Shown here: piece by piece, positions 42,962-51,299 of the stretch
Position numbering within the stretch: the stretch's first letter is position 1
Layout: the number at the start of each line of letters is the position of its first letter
Assembly (NCBI RefSeq): GCF_044197065.1
Contig: NZ_JBIQOI010000014.1
Location: 1-64,000, forward strand
DNA: 64,000 nt
Direction: 5' to 3'
Origin: Kluyvera ascorbata_C
GTDB lineage: Bacteria; Pseudomonadota; Gammaproteobacteria; Enterobacterales; Enterobacteriaceae
Notes under the pieces: model-generated
The model's input: the letters and a program-made list of their open reading frames with translations, nothing else
Databases searched by the model: none
What the model was told of the DNA's origin: nothing
Program-made: the position numbers and the translations under genes

Positions 42962-44140
42962 ATGCTGGATATTATCACCGGCGCGGGCGCCACACTGACG
43001 CCCGACTTTATGCTGACACTGGAAAGCAAAGATATCACAGGCAATATCAGCGACCGGCTGATTAACCTCTCGATGACGGACAATCGGGGATTTGAGGCCG
43101 ACCAGCTCGACATCGAGCTCGATGATACTGACGGTCTGGTCGCGTTGCCGATTCGCGGTGCGGTATTGTCGCTGTATCTGGGGTGGAAAGGTTTCTCTCT
43201 GGTCAGCAAGGGGCGATTTACCGTCGATGAGGTAGAGCACCGGGGTGCGCCGGATACGGTAACCATTCTCGCCCGTAGCGCTGATTTTCGCGGAACGCTC
43301 AATTCCCGCCGTGAAGAGTCATGGCACGATACCACGCTCGGCGCTATCGTCAGCTCGATAGCTGAGCGGAACAAATTAACGGCCAGCGTCGCCAATTCTC
43401 TTGCGGGGATCCAGATTCCGCATATCGACCAGTCTCAGGAATCCGACGCCGTTTTCCTGACTCGCCTCGCAGAGCGCAACGGCGGCGCGGTATCGGTGAA
43501 AGCCGGTAAACTGCTGATGCTCAGGGCGGGAAGTGGCACCACGGCCAGCGGAAAAGCTATCCCTCAGATAACAATCCAGCGTAGCGACGGCGACCGTCAT
43601 CAGTTTGCCATTGCTGACCGTGGCGCTTACACCGGCGTAACCGCTAAATGGTTACACACCAAAGACCCGAAACCGGCGAAACAAAAGCAGACGGTGAAGC
43701 TGAAACGTAAGCCCAAAGAGCAACACCTCCGGGCGCTACAGCACCCGAAAGCAAAACCAGTGAGCAGTAAAGCCACGGCCAAAAAGCAAAAAGAGCAGGA
43801 AGCCCGCGAGGGTGAATACATGGCCGGTGAATCTGACAACGTTTTCGCGCTGACGACCATTTACGCGACAAAGGCGCAAGCGATGCGCGCAGCTCAGGCG
43901 AAGTGGGATAAATTGCAGCGCGGGGTTGCGGAGTTCTCCATTATGTTAGCGACCGGCCGCGAAGATATTTATCCAGAAATGCCGGTCAGGGTCTCAGGCT
44001 TTAAGAGCGTCATAGACGAGCAAGCATGGATAATCAGCAAGGTGACTCATAATCTCGGCGGGAATGGCTTCACGACGGCTGTAGAGCTTGAGGTGATGCT
44101 TTCTGATGTGGAGTATGAGGACGAAGGGGGTGACGATTAA
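42962..44140 (+). CDS. D: Late control protein D / tail hub
   Basis: A 392-residue gpD (P2: 387), the hub at the tip of the tail tube. The middle (about 230-290) has a Lys/Gln/Arg-rich, probably flexible linker (KPAKQKQTVKLKRKPKE...). Separated from U by 2 nt. Confidence 0.94.
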   Translation: MLDIITGAGATLTPDFMLTLESKDITGNISDRLINLSMTDNRGFEADQLDIELDDTDGLVALPIRGAVLSLYLGWKGFSLVSKGRFTVDEVEHRGAPDTVTILARSADFRGTLNSRREESWHDTTLGAIVSSIAERNKLTASVANSLAGIQIPHIDQSQESDAVFLTRLAERNGGAVSVKAGKLLMLRAGSGTTASGKAIPQITIQRSDGDRHQFAIADRGAYTGVTAKWLHTKDPKPAKQKQTVKLKRKPKEQHLRALQHPKAKPVSSKATAKKQKEQEAREGEYMAGESDNVFALTTIYATKAQAMRAAQAKWDKLQRGVAEFSIMLATGREDIYPEMPVRVSGFKSVIDEQAWIISKVTHNLGGNGFTTAVELEVMLSDVEYEDEGGDD

Positions 44141-44251
44141 ACCATGGCATATTGTGAGCTTCAAACGCTCACAGGCAAAAATGCACGCTGTGACTTGCAA
44201 ATGTAAGTTTTAAGATTATCATTCTCTCAAGCCAGTAGAGGGGGAAAGATT

Positions 44252-44470
44252 ATGATGCACTGCCCATTATGTCAGGATGCAGCTCACGCAAGGTCCAGCC
44301 GGTACCTGAGTATGGAAACGAAAGAACGTTACCACCAATGTCAGAATATCAACTGTGGATGCACCTTTGTGACCCACGAGACTCTCGCTCGATTCATTGT
44401 GAAGCCGGGCGAAATTGAACCAGCCCCGCCCCACCCGACCCGACATCAACAACATCAGCTTTGGCTTTAG
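44252..44470 (+). CDS. ogr: Zinc-finger late activator Ogr
   Basis: A 72-residue Ogr/Delta protein (same length as P2 Ogr) with four Cys in C-x2-C-x22-C-x4-C (CPLC ... CQNINC). It binds the TGT-N12-ACA sites and contacts the RNA polymerase alpha subunit to switch on all late operons. ATG 44252 aligns with the P2 start; GAGGGGGAAAG lies upstream. The 111-nt gap before it shows no clear promoter. Confidence 0.94.
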   Translation: MMHCPLCQDAAHARSSRYLSMETKERYHQCQNINCGCTFVTHETLARFIVKPGEIEPAPPHPTRHQQHQLWL

Positions 44471-44494
44471 AACCTGCTTCGGCAGGTTTTTTAT
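44471..44494 (+). terminator. ogr terminator
   Basis: AACCTGC-TTCG-GCAGGTT with a UUCG loop, then TTTTATT, directly after the ogr stop. Confidence 0.93.
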
Positions 44495-44506
44495 TATCTG
44501 CTATCA

Positions 44507-44556
44507 GTGGACACCTGTGGACACAAAGCGATTCTGCGTGGTCATTCCGTGGACAC
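44507..44556. repeat. Integrase arm-type sites, ogr side (three copies)
   Basis: GTGGACAC at 44507-44514, 44517-44524 (10-bp spacing) and 44549-44556. Same core as the repeats inside int at 13042-13060 and in the same orientation. These are very likely arm sites of the other attP arm. Confidence 0.75.
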
Positions 44557-44566
44557 AAAAACAAAA

Positions 44567-44598
44567 AAAGGGGTTAGCCTATCGCTAACCCCTTGTTT
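44567..44598 (-). terminator. Phage-supplied terminator behind rplS
   Basis: On the minus strand, AAGGGGTTAGC-GATA-GGCTAACCCCTT followed by TTTTTTTG, about 35 nt after the rplS stop. It takes the place of the host terminator now at 12877-12910. Confidence 0.88.
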
Positions 44599-44632
44599 TC
44601 TAACACGCTTTGGATGCAGCGTGAAAGCGCTA

Positions 44633-44646
44633 TTAGTTAAGACGCT
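44633..44646. repeat. attR: attR core
   Basis: TTAGTTAAGACGCT, identical to 12934-12947. It is the rplS stop codon plus the last codons (Arg-Leu-Asn end). The repeat keeps the reading frame of rplS intact after integration. Confidence 0.9.
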
Positions 44647-44980
44647 CTTTGATACGAGCAGACTTACCAGTGCGCTCACGCAGGTAGTACAGTTTAGCTT
44701 TACGTACAGCACCACGACGTTTAACAGCAATGCTGTCAACAACTGGAGAGTGAGTCTGGAAGACACGCTCAACGCCTTCGCCGTTGGAAATTTTACGAAC
44801 AGTGAATGCAGAGTGCAGACCGCGGCTACGAATAGCGATAACCACGCCCTCAAATGCCTGCAGACGTTTTTTGGAACCTTCAACAACCCATACTTTCACT
44901 TCCACGGTATCACCCGGACGGAAGGAAGGTACGTCCTGCTTCATCTGTTCTTGTTCAAGTTGCTTAATAATGTTGCTCAT
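44633..44980 (-). CDS. rplS: 50S ribosomal protein L19
   Basis: L19 lies at the 30S-50S interface. The 115 residues match the E. coli protein from MSNIIKQLEQEQMKQDVPSF to ARIKERLN. Last gene of rpsP-rimM-trmD-rplS. The 3' end overlaps the prophage attR core, but the protein is complete. Confidence 0.98.
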   Translation of the reverse strand: MSNIIKQLEQEQMKQDVPSFRPGDTVEVKVWVVEGSKKRLQAFEGVVIAIRSRGLHSAFTVRKISNGEGVERVFQTHSPVVDSIAVKRRGAVRKAKLYYLRERTGKSARIKERLN

Positions 44981-45021
44981 AATTTAATCTCTTATCCTGG
45001 GTAAACTGATATTTGGGGGTC

Positions 45022-45789
45022 TCAGACCAGCCCATCATGTTTATGTTGCTGTTGTGCGTGTTCCTGTTTGAACTCCGCCAGCAACCTTGCTTGCTCTTCA
45101 GTCAGAGCCAGGTTTTCCAGAAGTTCAGGTCTTCTAAGCCAGGAGCGGCCCAGCGACTGCTTCAAACGCCAGCGACGTATCTCAGCATGGTTTCCCGACA
45201 GCAGAACCGGCGGTACCTCCATCCCTTCCAACACTTCAGGGCGAGTATAGTGTGGGCAGTCCAGCAATCCATCAGCAAACGAATCTTCGAATGCTGAAGC
45301 CTCATGACCCAGTACACCCGGTATAAACCGGGAAACGGAGTCGATCAGCGTCATTGCCGGTAACTCACCACCGCTGAGAACGTAATCGCCGATAGACCAT
45401 TCTTCGTCAATCTCGGTCTGAATCACGCGCTCATCTATGCCTTCGTAGCGACCACATACCAGAATCAGCTTTTGATTCGTGGCCAGTTCGCTGACGCCCG
45501 CTTGATCAAGCTTGCGTCCCTGAGGTGACAGATAAATCACCTTCGCGCCTTCACCTGCCGCGGCTTTTGCTGCATGAATGGCGTCCCGTAAAGGTTGCAC
45601 CATCATTAACATCCCCGGTCCGCCGCCGTAAGGACGATCGTCCACGGTACGGTGCCGGTCATGCGTGAAGTCACGAGGACTCCAGCTCTGGATGTTCAGC
45701 AGGCCATTTTTAACTGCCCGGCCAGTTACCCCGTAATCGGTAATTGCGCGGAACATTTCAGGAAACAGGCTAATTATGCCAATCCACAT
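45022..45789 (-). CDS. trmD: tRNA (guanine-N1-)-methyltransferase TrmD
   Basis: TrmD methylates G37 of tRNAs next to the anticodon, preventing +1 frameshifts. The 255-residue SPOUT enzyme has a trefoil-knot region with VCGRYEGIDERV near 112-123 and DYVLSGGELPA near 135. Between rimM (30 nt) and rplS (41 nt) in the operon. Confidence 0.97.
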   Translation of the reverse strand: MWIGIISLFPEMFRAITDYGVTGRAVKNGLLNIQSWSPRDFTHDRHRTVDDRPYGGGPGMLMMVQPLRDAIHAAKAAAGEGAKVIYLSPQGRKLDQAGVSELATNQKLILVCGRYEGIDERVIQTEIDEEWSIGDYVLSGGELPAMTLIDSVSRFIPGVLGHEASAFEDSFADGLLDCPHYTRPEVLEGMEVPPVLLSGNHAEIRRWRLKQSLGRSWLRRPELLENLALTEEQARLLAEFKQEHAQQQHKHDGLV

Positions 45790-45819
45790 AGCGCCGTCTT
45801 TTACCGTTTATCCGGTGGT

Positions 45820-46368
45820 TTAAAAACCAGGATCCCAATCTACTTCGATAGTACGAGTAGTGAGATCGACTTTCTTGATAACCTGCCCATCGAGGAACGG
45901 AACCAACCGCTCCTTGATACCAAATGCATCCTTCAGGTTTGCCTTAATGACGAGAACGTCATTTGACCCGGTTTCCATCATATCGATGACTTTACCGAGA
46001 CCGTAGCCTTCGGTGGTTACTACCTGGCAGCCCATCAGGTCTTTCCAGTAATAGCTTCCATCTTCCAGCGCCGGCAGCTGCGAAGAATCCACGATAATTT
46101 CGCAGTTCGTCAGCAGATTCGCGGCATCGCGATCGTCAACGCCTTTCAGCTTAATGACGATATCCTGATTGTGGTAGCGCCAGCTTTCCAGCTCAACGGT
46201 CTGCCACTGACCCGCCTTCTGGATTAACCAGGGCTGATAGTCAAAAATGCTTTCGGCGTCTTCGGTGGAGGAAAACACTCTGAGCCAACCACGGATACCG
46301 TAGGAAGAACCCATTTTCCCCAATACGATCGGATCAACAGGTGCTTGTGCGGTGTGTTGCTTGCTCAT
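45820..46368 (-). CDS. rimM: Ribosome maturation factor RimM
   Basis: RimM helps mature the 30S head by binding S19. The 182-residue protein has an N-terminal RimM barrel (about 12-95) and a PRC-barrel (about 105-180). ATG 46368 (MSKQHTA) matches E. coli; a start three codons earlier is possible. Confidence 0.97.
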   Translation of the reverse strand: MSKQHTAQAPVDPIVLGKMGSSYGIRGWLRVFSSTEDAESIFDYQPWLIQKAGQWQTVELESWRYHNQDIVIKLKGVDDRDAANLLTNCEIIVDSSQLPALEDGSYYWKDLMGCQVVTTEGYGLGKVIDMMETGSNDVLVIKANLKDAFGIKERLVPFLDGQVIKKVDLTTRTIEVDWDPGF

Positions 46369-46386
46369 CATGACCACCGTGACAGA

Positions 46387-46635
46387 TTAAGCTGCTTTCT
46401 TAGCTTCTTTGATCAGCGCAGATACGCGATCAGAGATAGTTGCGCCCTGGCCAACCCAGTGTGCGATACGATCCAGGTCCAGACGGGTGCCTTCTTCAGT
46501 CGCAGAAGCGATTGGGTTGAAGAAGCCAACGCGCTCGATGAAGCGACCGTTGCGTGCGTTACGGCTGTCAGTAACAACAACCTGGTAGAACGGACGCTTT
46601 TTAGCGCCGTGACGAGCTAAACGAATAGTTACCAT
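46387..46635 (-). CDS. rpsP: 30S ribosomal protein S16
   Basis: S16 is needed for 30S assembly. 82 residues starting MVTIRLARHGAKKRPFYQ, as in E. coli. ATG 46635 follows GAGGATG. First gene of the operon. Confidence 0.97.
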   Translation of the reverse strand: MVTIRLARHGAKKRPFYQVVVTDSRNARNGRFIERVGFFNPIASATEEGTRLDLDRIAHWVGQGATISDRVSALIKEAKKAA

Positions 46636-46660
46636 AACATCCTCTTGTGTGAATAGAACA

Positions 46661-46738
46661 ACCGGGCCCCATCGAGGGAAGGGGCCCGGTGTCATATTAA
46701 AAGCCCGAAAATTTTACTCATTTCTGGGGGAATTGCAA
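46661..46738 (-). promoter_or_regulatory. rpsP operon promoter and leader hairpin
   Basis: Promoter: TTGCAA (46733-46738), 16-nt spacer, TAAAAT (46711-46716), minus strand. The leader then holds a strong hairpin ACCGGGCCCC-N10-GGGGCCCGGT (46662-46691) followed only by TGTTCTATT. It may attenuate or stabilise the message. The rest of the gap to ffh (46739-46858) has an inverted repeat CGATAAC-N6-GTTATCG (46761-46780) of unknown role. Confidence 0.65.
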
Positions 46739-46858
46739 TCAACATCTGTCTTTTACCGCACGATAACCAGGGCGTTATCGTAATAGACAGTGCGAAGTCG
46801 ACGTGTTCGTCATTGCAGCAGTGCGCGACCCGTCGGTCAGCGCACTGCTCAGGAGAGA

Positions 46859-48223
46859 TTAACGGCCAGGGAATCCTGGTGGCATCATCCCTTTCATGCC
46901 GCGCATCATTTTCATCATGCCGCCTTTCGACTTCATCTTCTTCATCATGCGCTGCATGTCGTCGAACTGCTTCAGCAGACGGTTAACGTCCTGCACCTGC
47001 AGGCCGCAGCCCTGGGCGATACGACGTTTGCGGGAACCTTTGATGATTTCCGGCTTCGCGCGTTCTTTCAGCGTCATCGAGTTGATGATGGCCTCCATAC
47101 GCACCAGCACTTTGTCATCCATCTGCGATTTGACGTTATCAGGGATCTGACCCATGCCCGGCAGCTTGCCCATCAGGCTTGCCATACCGCCCATGTTTTT
47201 CATCTGCTTCAGCTGTTCTAAGAAGTCGTTCAGGTCGAAACCATCGCCCTTCTTCAGCTTAGTCGCCAGCTTCTCAGCCTGCGCGCGGTCAACCTTGCTT
47301 TCGATATCTTCGATAAGCGACAGCACGTCGCCCATGCCGAGGATACGGGAAGCGATACGATCCGGGTGGAACGGCTCCAGCGCTTCGGTTTTCTCGCCGA
47401 CGCCGAGGAACTTGATAGGTTTACCGGTAATGTGACGAATAGAAAGCGCCGCACCGCCGCGCGCATCACCGTCGACCTTGGTCAGCACCACGCCGGTCAG
47501 CGGCAGCGCTTCATTGAAGGCTTTCGCGGTATTCGCGGCATCCTGACCGGTCATCGCGTCGACGACAAACAGCGTTTCAACCGGCTTAATCGCCGCGTGA
47601 ACCTGTTTGATTTCGTCCATCATCGCTTCGTCAACGTGCAGACGACCGGCGGTATCCACCAGCAGCACGTCGTAGAATTTCAGCTTCGCTTCTTTCAGCG
47701 CGGCGTTAACGATGTCGATAGGCTTCTGGCCCACGTCGGACGGGAAGAAGTCCACACCAACCTGTTCAGCCAGGGTTTCCAGCTGTTTGATCGCCGCAGG
47801 GCGATAAACATCGGCAGAGACGACCAGCACTTTTTTCTTGTGCTTCTCACGCAGGAACTTACCGAGCTTACCGACGCTCGTGGTTTTACCCGCCCCCTGC
47901 AGGCCCGCCATCAGCACCACGGCCGGTGGCTGCGCCGCCAGGTTGAGCGTCTCGTTCTCTTCGCCCATCGCCGAAACCAGTTCGCTACGAACGATTTTGA
48001 CGAACTCCTGACCCGGGGTCAGGCTCTTGTTAACTTCATGACCAACCGCTTTTTCTTTTACGCGATTGATAAAATCACGCACTACCGGCAGCGCAACGTC
48101 AGCCTCCAGCAGCGCCATGCGCACTTCGCGCAGCGTCTCTTTTACGTTGTCTTCAGTAAGGCGTCCACGGCCACTGATATTGCGCAGCGTGCGCGACAAA
48201 CGATCGGTTAAATTATCAAACAT
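46859..48223 (-). CDS. ffh: Signal recognition particle protein Ffh
   Basis: Ffh is the SRP54 GTPase that binds signal sequences with 4.5S RNA and delivers ribosomes to FtsY. 454 residues: N domain (1-88), G domain with GLQGAGKTTSVGKLG near 105, DVYRPAA, DTAGRLHVD and TKVDGDARGG, and a Met-rich M domain (about 325-454) ending MMRGMKGMMPPGFPG. ATG 48223 (MFDNLT) matches E. coli. Confidence 0.98.
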   Translation of the reverse strand: MFDNLTDRLSRTLRNISGRGRLTEDNVKETLREVRMALLEADVALPVVRDFINRVKEKAVGHEVNKSLTPGQEFVKIVRSELVSAMGEENETLNLAAQPPAVVLMAGLQGAGKTTSVGKLGKFLREKHKKKVLVVSADVYRPAAIKQLETLAEQVGVDFFPSDVGQKPIDIVNAALKEAKLKFYDVLLVDTAGRLHVDEAMMDEIKQVHAAIKPVETLFVVDAMTGQDAANTAKAFNEALPLTGVVLTKVDGDARGGAALSIRHITGKPIKFLGVGEKTEALEPFHPDRIASRILGMGDVLSLIEDIESKVDRAQAEKLATKLKKGDGFDLNDFLEQLKQMKNMGGMASLMGKLPGMGQIPDNVKSQMDDKVLVRMEAIINSMTLKERAKPEIIKGSRKRRIAQGCGLQVQDVNRLLKQFDDMQRMMKKMKSKGGMMKMMRGMKGMMPPGFPGR

Positions 48224-48447
48224 TGTCTCTCGCCTGGGGTGGAAACGTGAGTCGCTAGCGCGACAAAAAAACGAAAATTTGCCGGAGTATAACACGACAC
48301 CGGGGGAGTTGTGATGCTGCGGTTAGCGCTGCATCACGTTACGCCATTCACATCATCCTTCACGCAGGATCTGCGCCTTGATACAACTCGAATGATTTTG
48401 CGTATATACTGCATCTCTTTCTTCTATTTGACGACTGCCGACACTTT

Positions 48448-49239
48448 ATGCCTGTTTTTGCCCTGCTCGCGCTTGTTGCCTACTCCATCAGCCTGGCGCT
48501 GATCATTCCCGGCCTGCTGCAAAAAAACAGCGGCTGGCGGCGTATGGCGATTCTTTCTGCCACCGTTGCGCTGGTGTGCCACGCGTTTGCGCTGGAAGCC
48601 CGTATTCTGCCGGGCGGTGAAAGCGGGCAGAACCTCAGCCTGTTGAACGTCGGCTCGCTGGTGAGCTTGATGATCTGTACGGTGATGACCATCGTCGCCT
48701 CGCGAAACCGCGGCTGGCTGCTGTTGCCTATCGTCTACGCTTTCGCGCTGATAAACCTCGCCTTTGCCACCTTTATGCCCAACGAGTTTATTACTCACCT
48801 GGAAACCACGCCGGGAATGATGGTGCATATCGGTCTGTCGCTGTTCTCCTACGCCACGCTGATTATTGCCGCGCTGTATGCGCTGCAGCTGGCGTGGATT
48901 GACTATCAGCTGAAAAATAAGAAGCTGGCATTCAGCCATGAAATGCCGCCGCTGATGGTCATTGAACGTAAAATGTTTCACATCACCCAGGTTGGCGTCG
49001 TGCTGCTCACGCTGACGCTCTGTACCGGCCTGTTTTACATGCATAACCTCTTCAGCATGGAAAATATCGACAAGGCCGTCCTTTCCATCATCGCCTGGTT
49101 CGTCTATATCGTCTTGTTATGGGGCCACTATCATGAAGGGTGGCGCGGTCGTCGAGTCGTCTGGTTTAACGTGGCCGGCGCTGGCATCCTGACGCTCGCC
49201 TACTTCGGTAGCCGTGTCATTCAACAATTCGTGGGCTAA
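48448..49239 (+). CDS. ypjD: YpjD, CcsA-like inner-membrane protein
   Basis: A 263-residue protein with eight predicted membrane helices of the cytochrome c assembly (CcsA/HemX) type, with conserved His near 130 and 215 and the WGHYHEGW stretch. E. coli YpjD (also called CorE in some work) is not fully characterised. Divergent from ffh and 16 nt upstream of corB. Confidence 0.93.
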   Translation: MPVFALLALVAYSISLALIIPGLLQKNSGWRRMAILSATVALVCHAFALEARILPGGESGQNLSLLNVGSLVSLMICTVMTIVASRNRGWLLLPIVYAFALINLAFATFMPNEFITHLETTPGMMVHIGLSLFSYATLIIAALYALQLAWIDYQLKNKKLAFSHEMPPLMVIERKMFHITQVGVVLLTLTLCTGLFYMHNLFSMENIDKAVLSIIAWFVYIVLLWGHYHEGWRGRRVVWFNVAGAGILTLAYFGSRVIQQFVG

Positions 49240-49255
49240 GTACTAAGGAATCCAC

Positions 49256-50542
49256 TTGGAACATATCTCAACCACCACGCTGATCGTTACGCTGATCATC
49301 ATGGTGGTCATCTCTGCCTATTTCTCAGGTTCTGAAACCGGCATGATGACGCTGAACCGCTATCGGCTCCGTCATCTGGCAAAACAGGGCAACAAACCGG
49401 CGCGTCGCGTCGAAAAGCTACTGCAAAAGCCTGACCGCCTCATCAGCCTGGTGCTGATTGGTAACAACCTCGTCAACATTCTGGCCTCTGCGCTTGGCAC
49501 CATCGTCGGTATGCGCCTGTACGGCGACCTGGGCGTCGCCATCGCCACCGGGGTTCTCACCTTCGTAGTGCTGGTATTCGCGGAAGTGCTACCAAAAACC
49601 ATTGCCGCGCTCTACCCGGAAAAAGTGGCCTACCCAAGCAGCTTCCTGCTCGCGCCTCTGCAAATCCTGATGATGCCGCTGGTCTGGTTCCTGAACCTGA
49701 TTACCCGCATTCTGATGCGCATGATGGGCATCAAAACCGATATCACCATCAGCAGCGCGTTGAGCAAAGACGAACTGCGCACCATCGTGAACGAATCCCG
49801 CTCGCAGATCTCACGGCGCAACCAGGACATGTTGCTGTCGGTGCTGGACCTCGAAAAAGTGAGCGTCGATGACATCATGGTGCCGCGCAATGAAATCGTC
49901 GGCATCAACATTAACGACGACTGGAAGTCGATTGTTCGCCAGCTCACCCACTCGCCGCACGGCCGCATCGTGCTGTACCGTGACTCGCTGGATGATGCCA
50001 TCAGCATGCTGCGCCTTCGCGAAGCCTATCGTCTGATGACCGAGAAAAAAGAGTTCACCAAAGAGCTGATGCTGCGCGCCGCCGACGAGATTTACTTCGT
50101 TCCGGAAGGTACCCCGCTCAGCACACAGCTGGTGAAGTTTCAGCGCAACAAGAAGAAAGTGGGTCTGGTAGTCGACGAGTACGGCGATATTCAGGGGCTG
50201 GTAACGGTTGAAGATATTCTCGAAGAGATCGTCGGCGACTTTACCACCTCGATGTCGCCATCGCTGGCCGAAGAGGTCAACCCGCAGAACGACGGCTCGG
50301 TGATTATCGACGGCGGCGCGAACGTGCGCGAGCTGAACAAAGCTTTCAACTGGCACCTGCCGGAAGACGAAGCGCGCACCATTAACGGCATGATTGTGGA
50401 AGCGTTAGAAGAGATCCCGGCTGCGGGCACGCGTGTACGTATCGCCCAGTACGATATTGATATTCTCGACGTACAGGAAAACGTGATTAAGCAAGTACAG
50501 GTAATTCCGGTGAAGCCGCTTAGGGAAAGCGTGAAGGACTAA
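49256..50542 (+). CDS. corB: CNNM/CorB-type transporter (YfjD), TTG start
   Basis: A 428-residue protein: DUF21/CNNM membrane domain (about 1-145, four hydrophobic segments), a CBS pair (about 205-325, VPRNEIVGI, GLVVDEYGDIQGLVTVEDILEEIVGD) and a CorC_HlyC domain (about 340-420). The family is linked to Mg2+/Co2+ transport. The start is TTG at 49256 with TAAGGAA 7 nt before it; no ATG fits. Confidence 0.93.
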   Translation: MEHISTTTLIVTLIIMVVISAYFSGSETGMMTLNRYRLRHLAKQGNKPARRVEKLLQKPDRLISLVLIGNNLVNILASALGTIVGMRLYGDLGVAIATGVLTFVVLVFAEVLPKTIAALYPEKVAYPSSFLLAPLQILMMPLVWFLNLITRILMRMMGIKTDITISSALSKDELRTIVNESRSQISRRNQDMLLSVLDLEKVSVDDIMVPRNEIVGININDDWKSIVRQLTHSPHGRIVLYRDSLDDAISMLRLREAYRLMTEKKEFTKELMLRAADEIYFVPEGTPLSTQLVKFQRNKKKVGLVVDEYGDIQGLVTVEDILEEIVGDFTTSMSPSLAEEVNPQNDGSVIIDGGANVRELNKAFNWHLPEDEARTINGMIVEALEEIPAAGTRVRIAQYDIDILDVQENVIKQVQVIPVKPLRESVKD

Positions 50543-50550
50543 AGCATAGC

Positions 50551-50573
50551 CCCTCTCCCCGCCGGGGAGAGGG
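50551..50573. terminator. Hairpin between convergent corB and grpE
   Basis: CCCTCTCCCC-GCC-GGGGAGAGGG, a perfect 10-bp stem 9 nt after corB and 12 nt before the grpE stop. There is no T run, so it may be a dispersed intergenic repeat serving as a 3' barrier rather than a true terminator. Confidence 0.6.
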
Positions 50574-50584
50574 TTAAGCGAAGA

Positions 50585-51178
50585 TTATGCCTTCGCTTTT
50601 GCGACGGAAACCATCGCCGCGCGAATGGTACGACCGTTCAGGGTATAGCCCTTCTGCATCACCATCAGCACGTTGCCAGCCGCGACGTCTTCGGACTCAA
50701 CCATCGCAATGGCCTGGTGTACGTTCGGGTCCATTGGGACGTTGATGTCCGCCACAACCTGCACGCCAAACTTCGCCACCACGTCCAGCATCGACTTACG
50801 GGTCAGTTCGATACCTTCGATCATCGGTGCCATCTCTTCGTTGTCTTTGTTCGCCACTTCCAGTGCGCGGTCCAGGCTATCCAGCACCGGCAGCAGTTCG
50901 TTGACGAATTTTTCCAGCGCGAACTTGTGCGCCTTCTCAACGTCGATTTCGGTACGGCGACGCAGGTTTTCCATTTCAGCCTTCACGCGCAGGACGCTTT
51001 CGCGTTCGCGGGTTTCAGCTTCCGCTAACTGCGATTCGAGGTTCGCAATTTTTTCGTCGCGCGGATCCACCTGTTCAGCAGAAGCGTTTGGTTCAACCGC
51101 CTCAACTTCTTCGTGCTGATCCATGATAATTTCTTCCGGGGATTGCCCCTCAGGCGTTTTCTGTTCTTTACTACTCAT
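50585..51178 (-). CDS. grpE: Nucleotide exchange factor GrpE
   Basis: GrpE releases ADP from DnaK. 197 residues (E. coli length) starting MSSKEQKTPEGQ: acidic disordered N terminus, long dimeric coiled coil (about 40-135), and C-terminal beta-domain ending GRTIRAAMVSVAK. Divergent from nadK, whose 5' leader contains the grpE promoter. Confidence 0.97.
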   Translation of the reverse strand: MSSKEQKTPEGQSPEEIIMDQHEEVEAVEPNASAEQVDPRDEKIANLESQLAEAETRERESVLRVKAEMENLRRRTEIDVEKAHKFALEKFVNELLPVLDSLDRALEVANKDNEEMAPMIEGIELTRKSMLDVVAKFGVQVVADINVPMDPNVHQAIAMVESEDVAAGNVLMVMQKGYTLNGRTIRAAMVSVAKAKA

Positions 51179-51225
51179 GAATTTCTCCGCGTTTTTTCGC
51201 AATCATCTCGCTAACTTGGCTTATT

Positions 51226-51251
51226 ATGGGGATCAGATTCCGGGTTTCAAG
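51226..51251 (-). promoter_or_regulatory. sigma-32 promoter of grpE
   Basis: CTTGAAA (51245-51251, minus strand), 13 nt, then CCCCAT (51226-51231). Both boxes match the heat-shock consensus exactly. Confidence 0.88.
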
Positions 51252-51299
51252 GGAAGCTGTCACATTGTCACCCAACTTCGGCACAAGGACATTCAGAAA

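Larger units (their letters stand above)
12934..44646. mobile_element. Complete P2/186-like prophage in the 3' end of rplS
   Basis: About 31.7 kb bounded by a 14-bp direct repeat and holding every essential P2-family gene in P2 order: int, cI, cox, cII, A, cos, Q, P, O, N, M, L, X, Y, K, lysB/C, R, S, V, W, J, I, H, G, FI, FII, E/E', T, U, D, ogr. The cI-cII-fil early block and the LexA box resemble the SOS-inducible phage 186 more than P2. I see no frameshifted or truncated phage gene. Cargo sits between the early block and cos (20799-24314); the second P2 cargo site, after G, is empty. Confidence 0.95.

Noticed and set aside
47366..48211. 281-codon plus-strand frame opposite ffh
   Set aside because: Shadow of the conserved ffh frame; composition (many His/Arg/Phe) is typical of antisense translation.
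48424..49044. 206-codon minus-strand frame opposite ypjD
   Set aside because: Gln/His/Arg-rich antisense of a conserved membrane protein gene.
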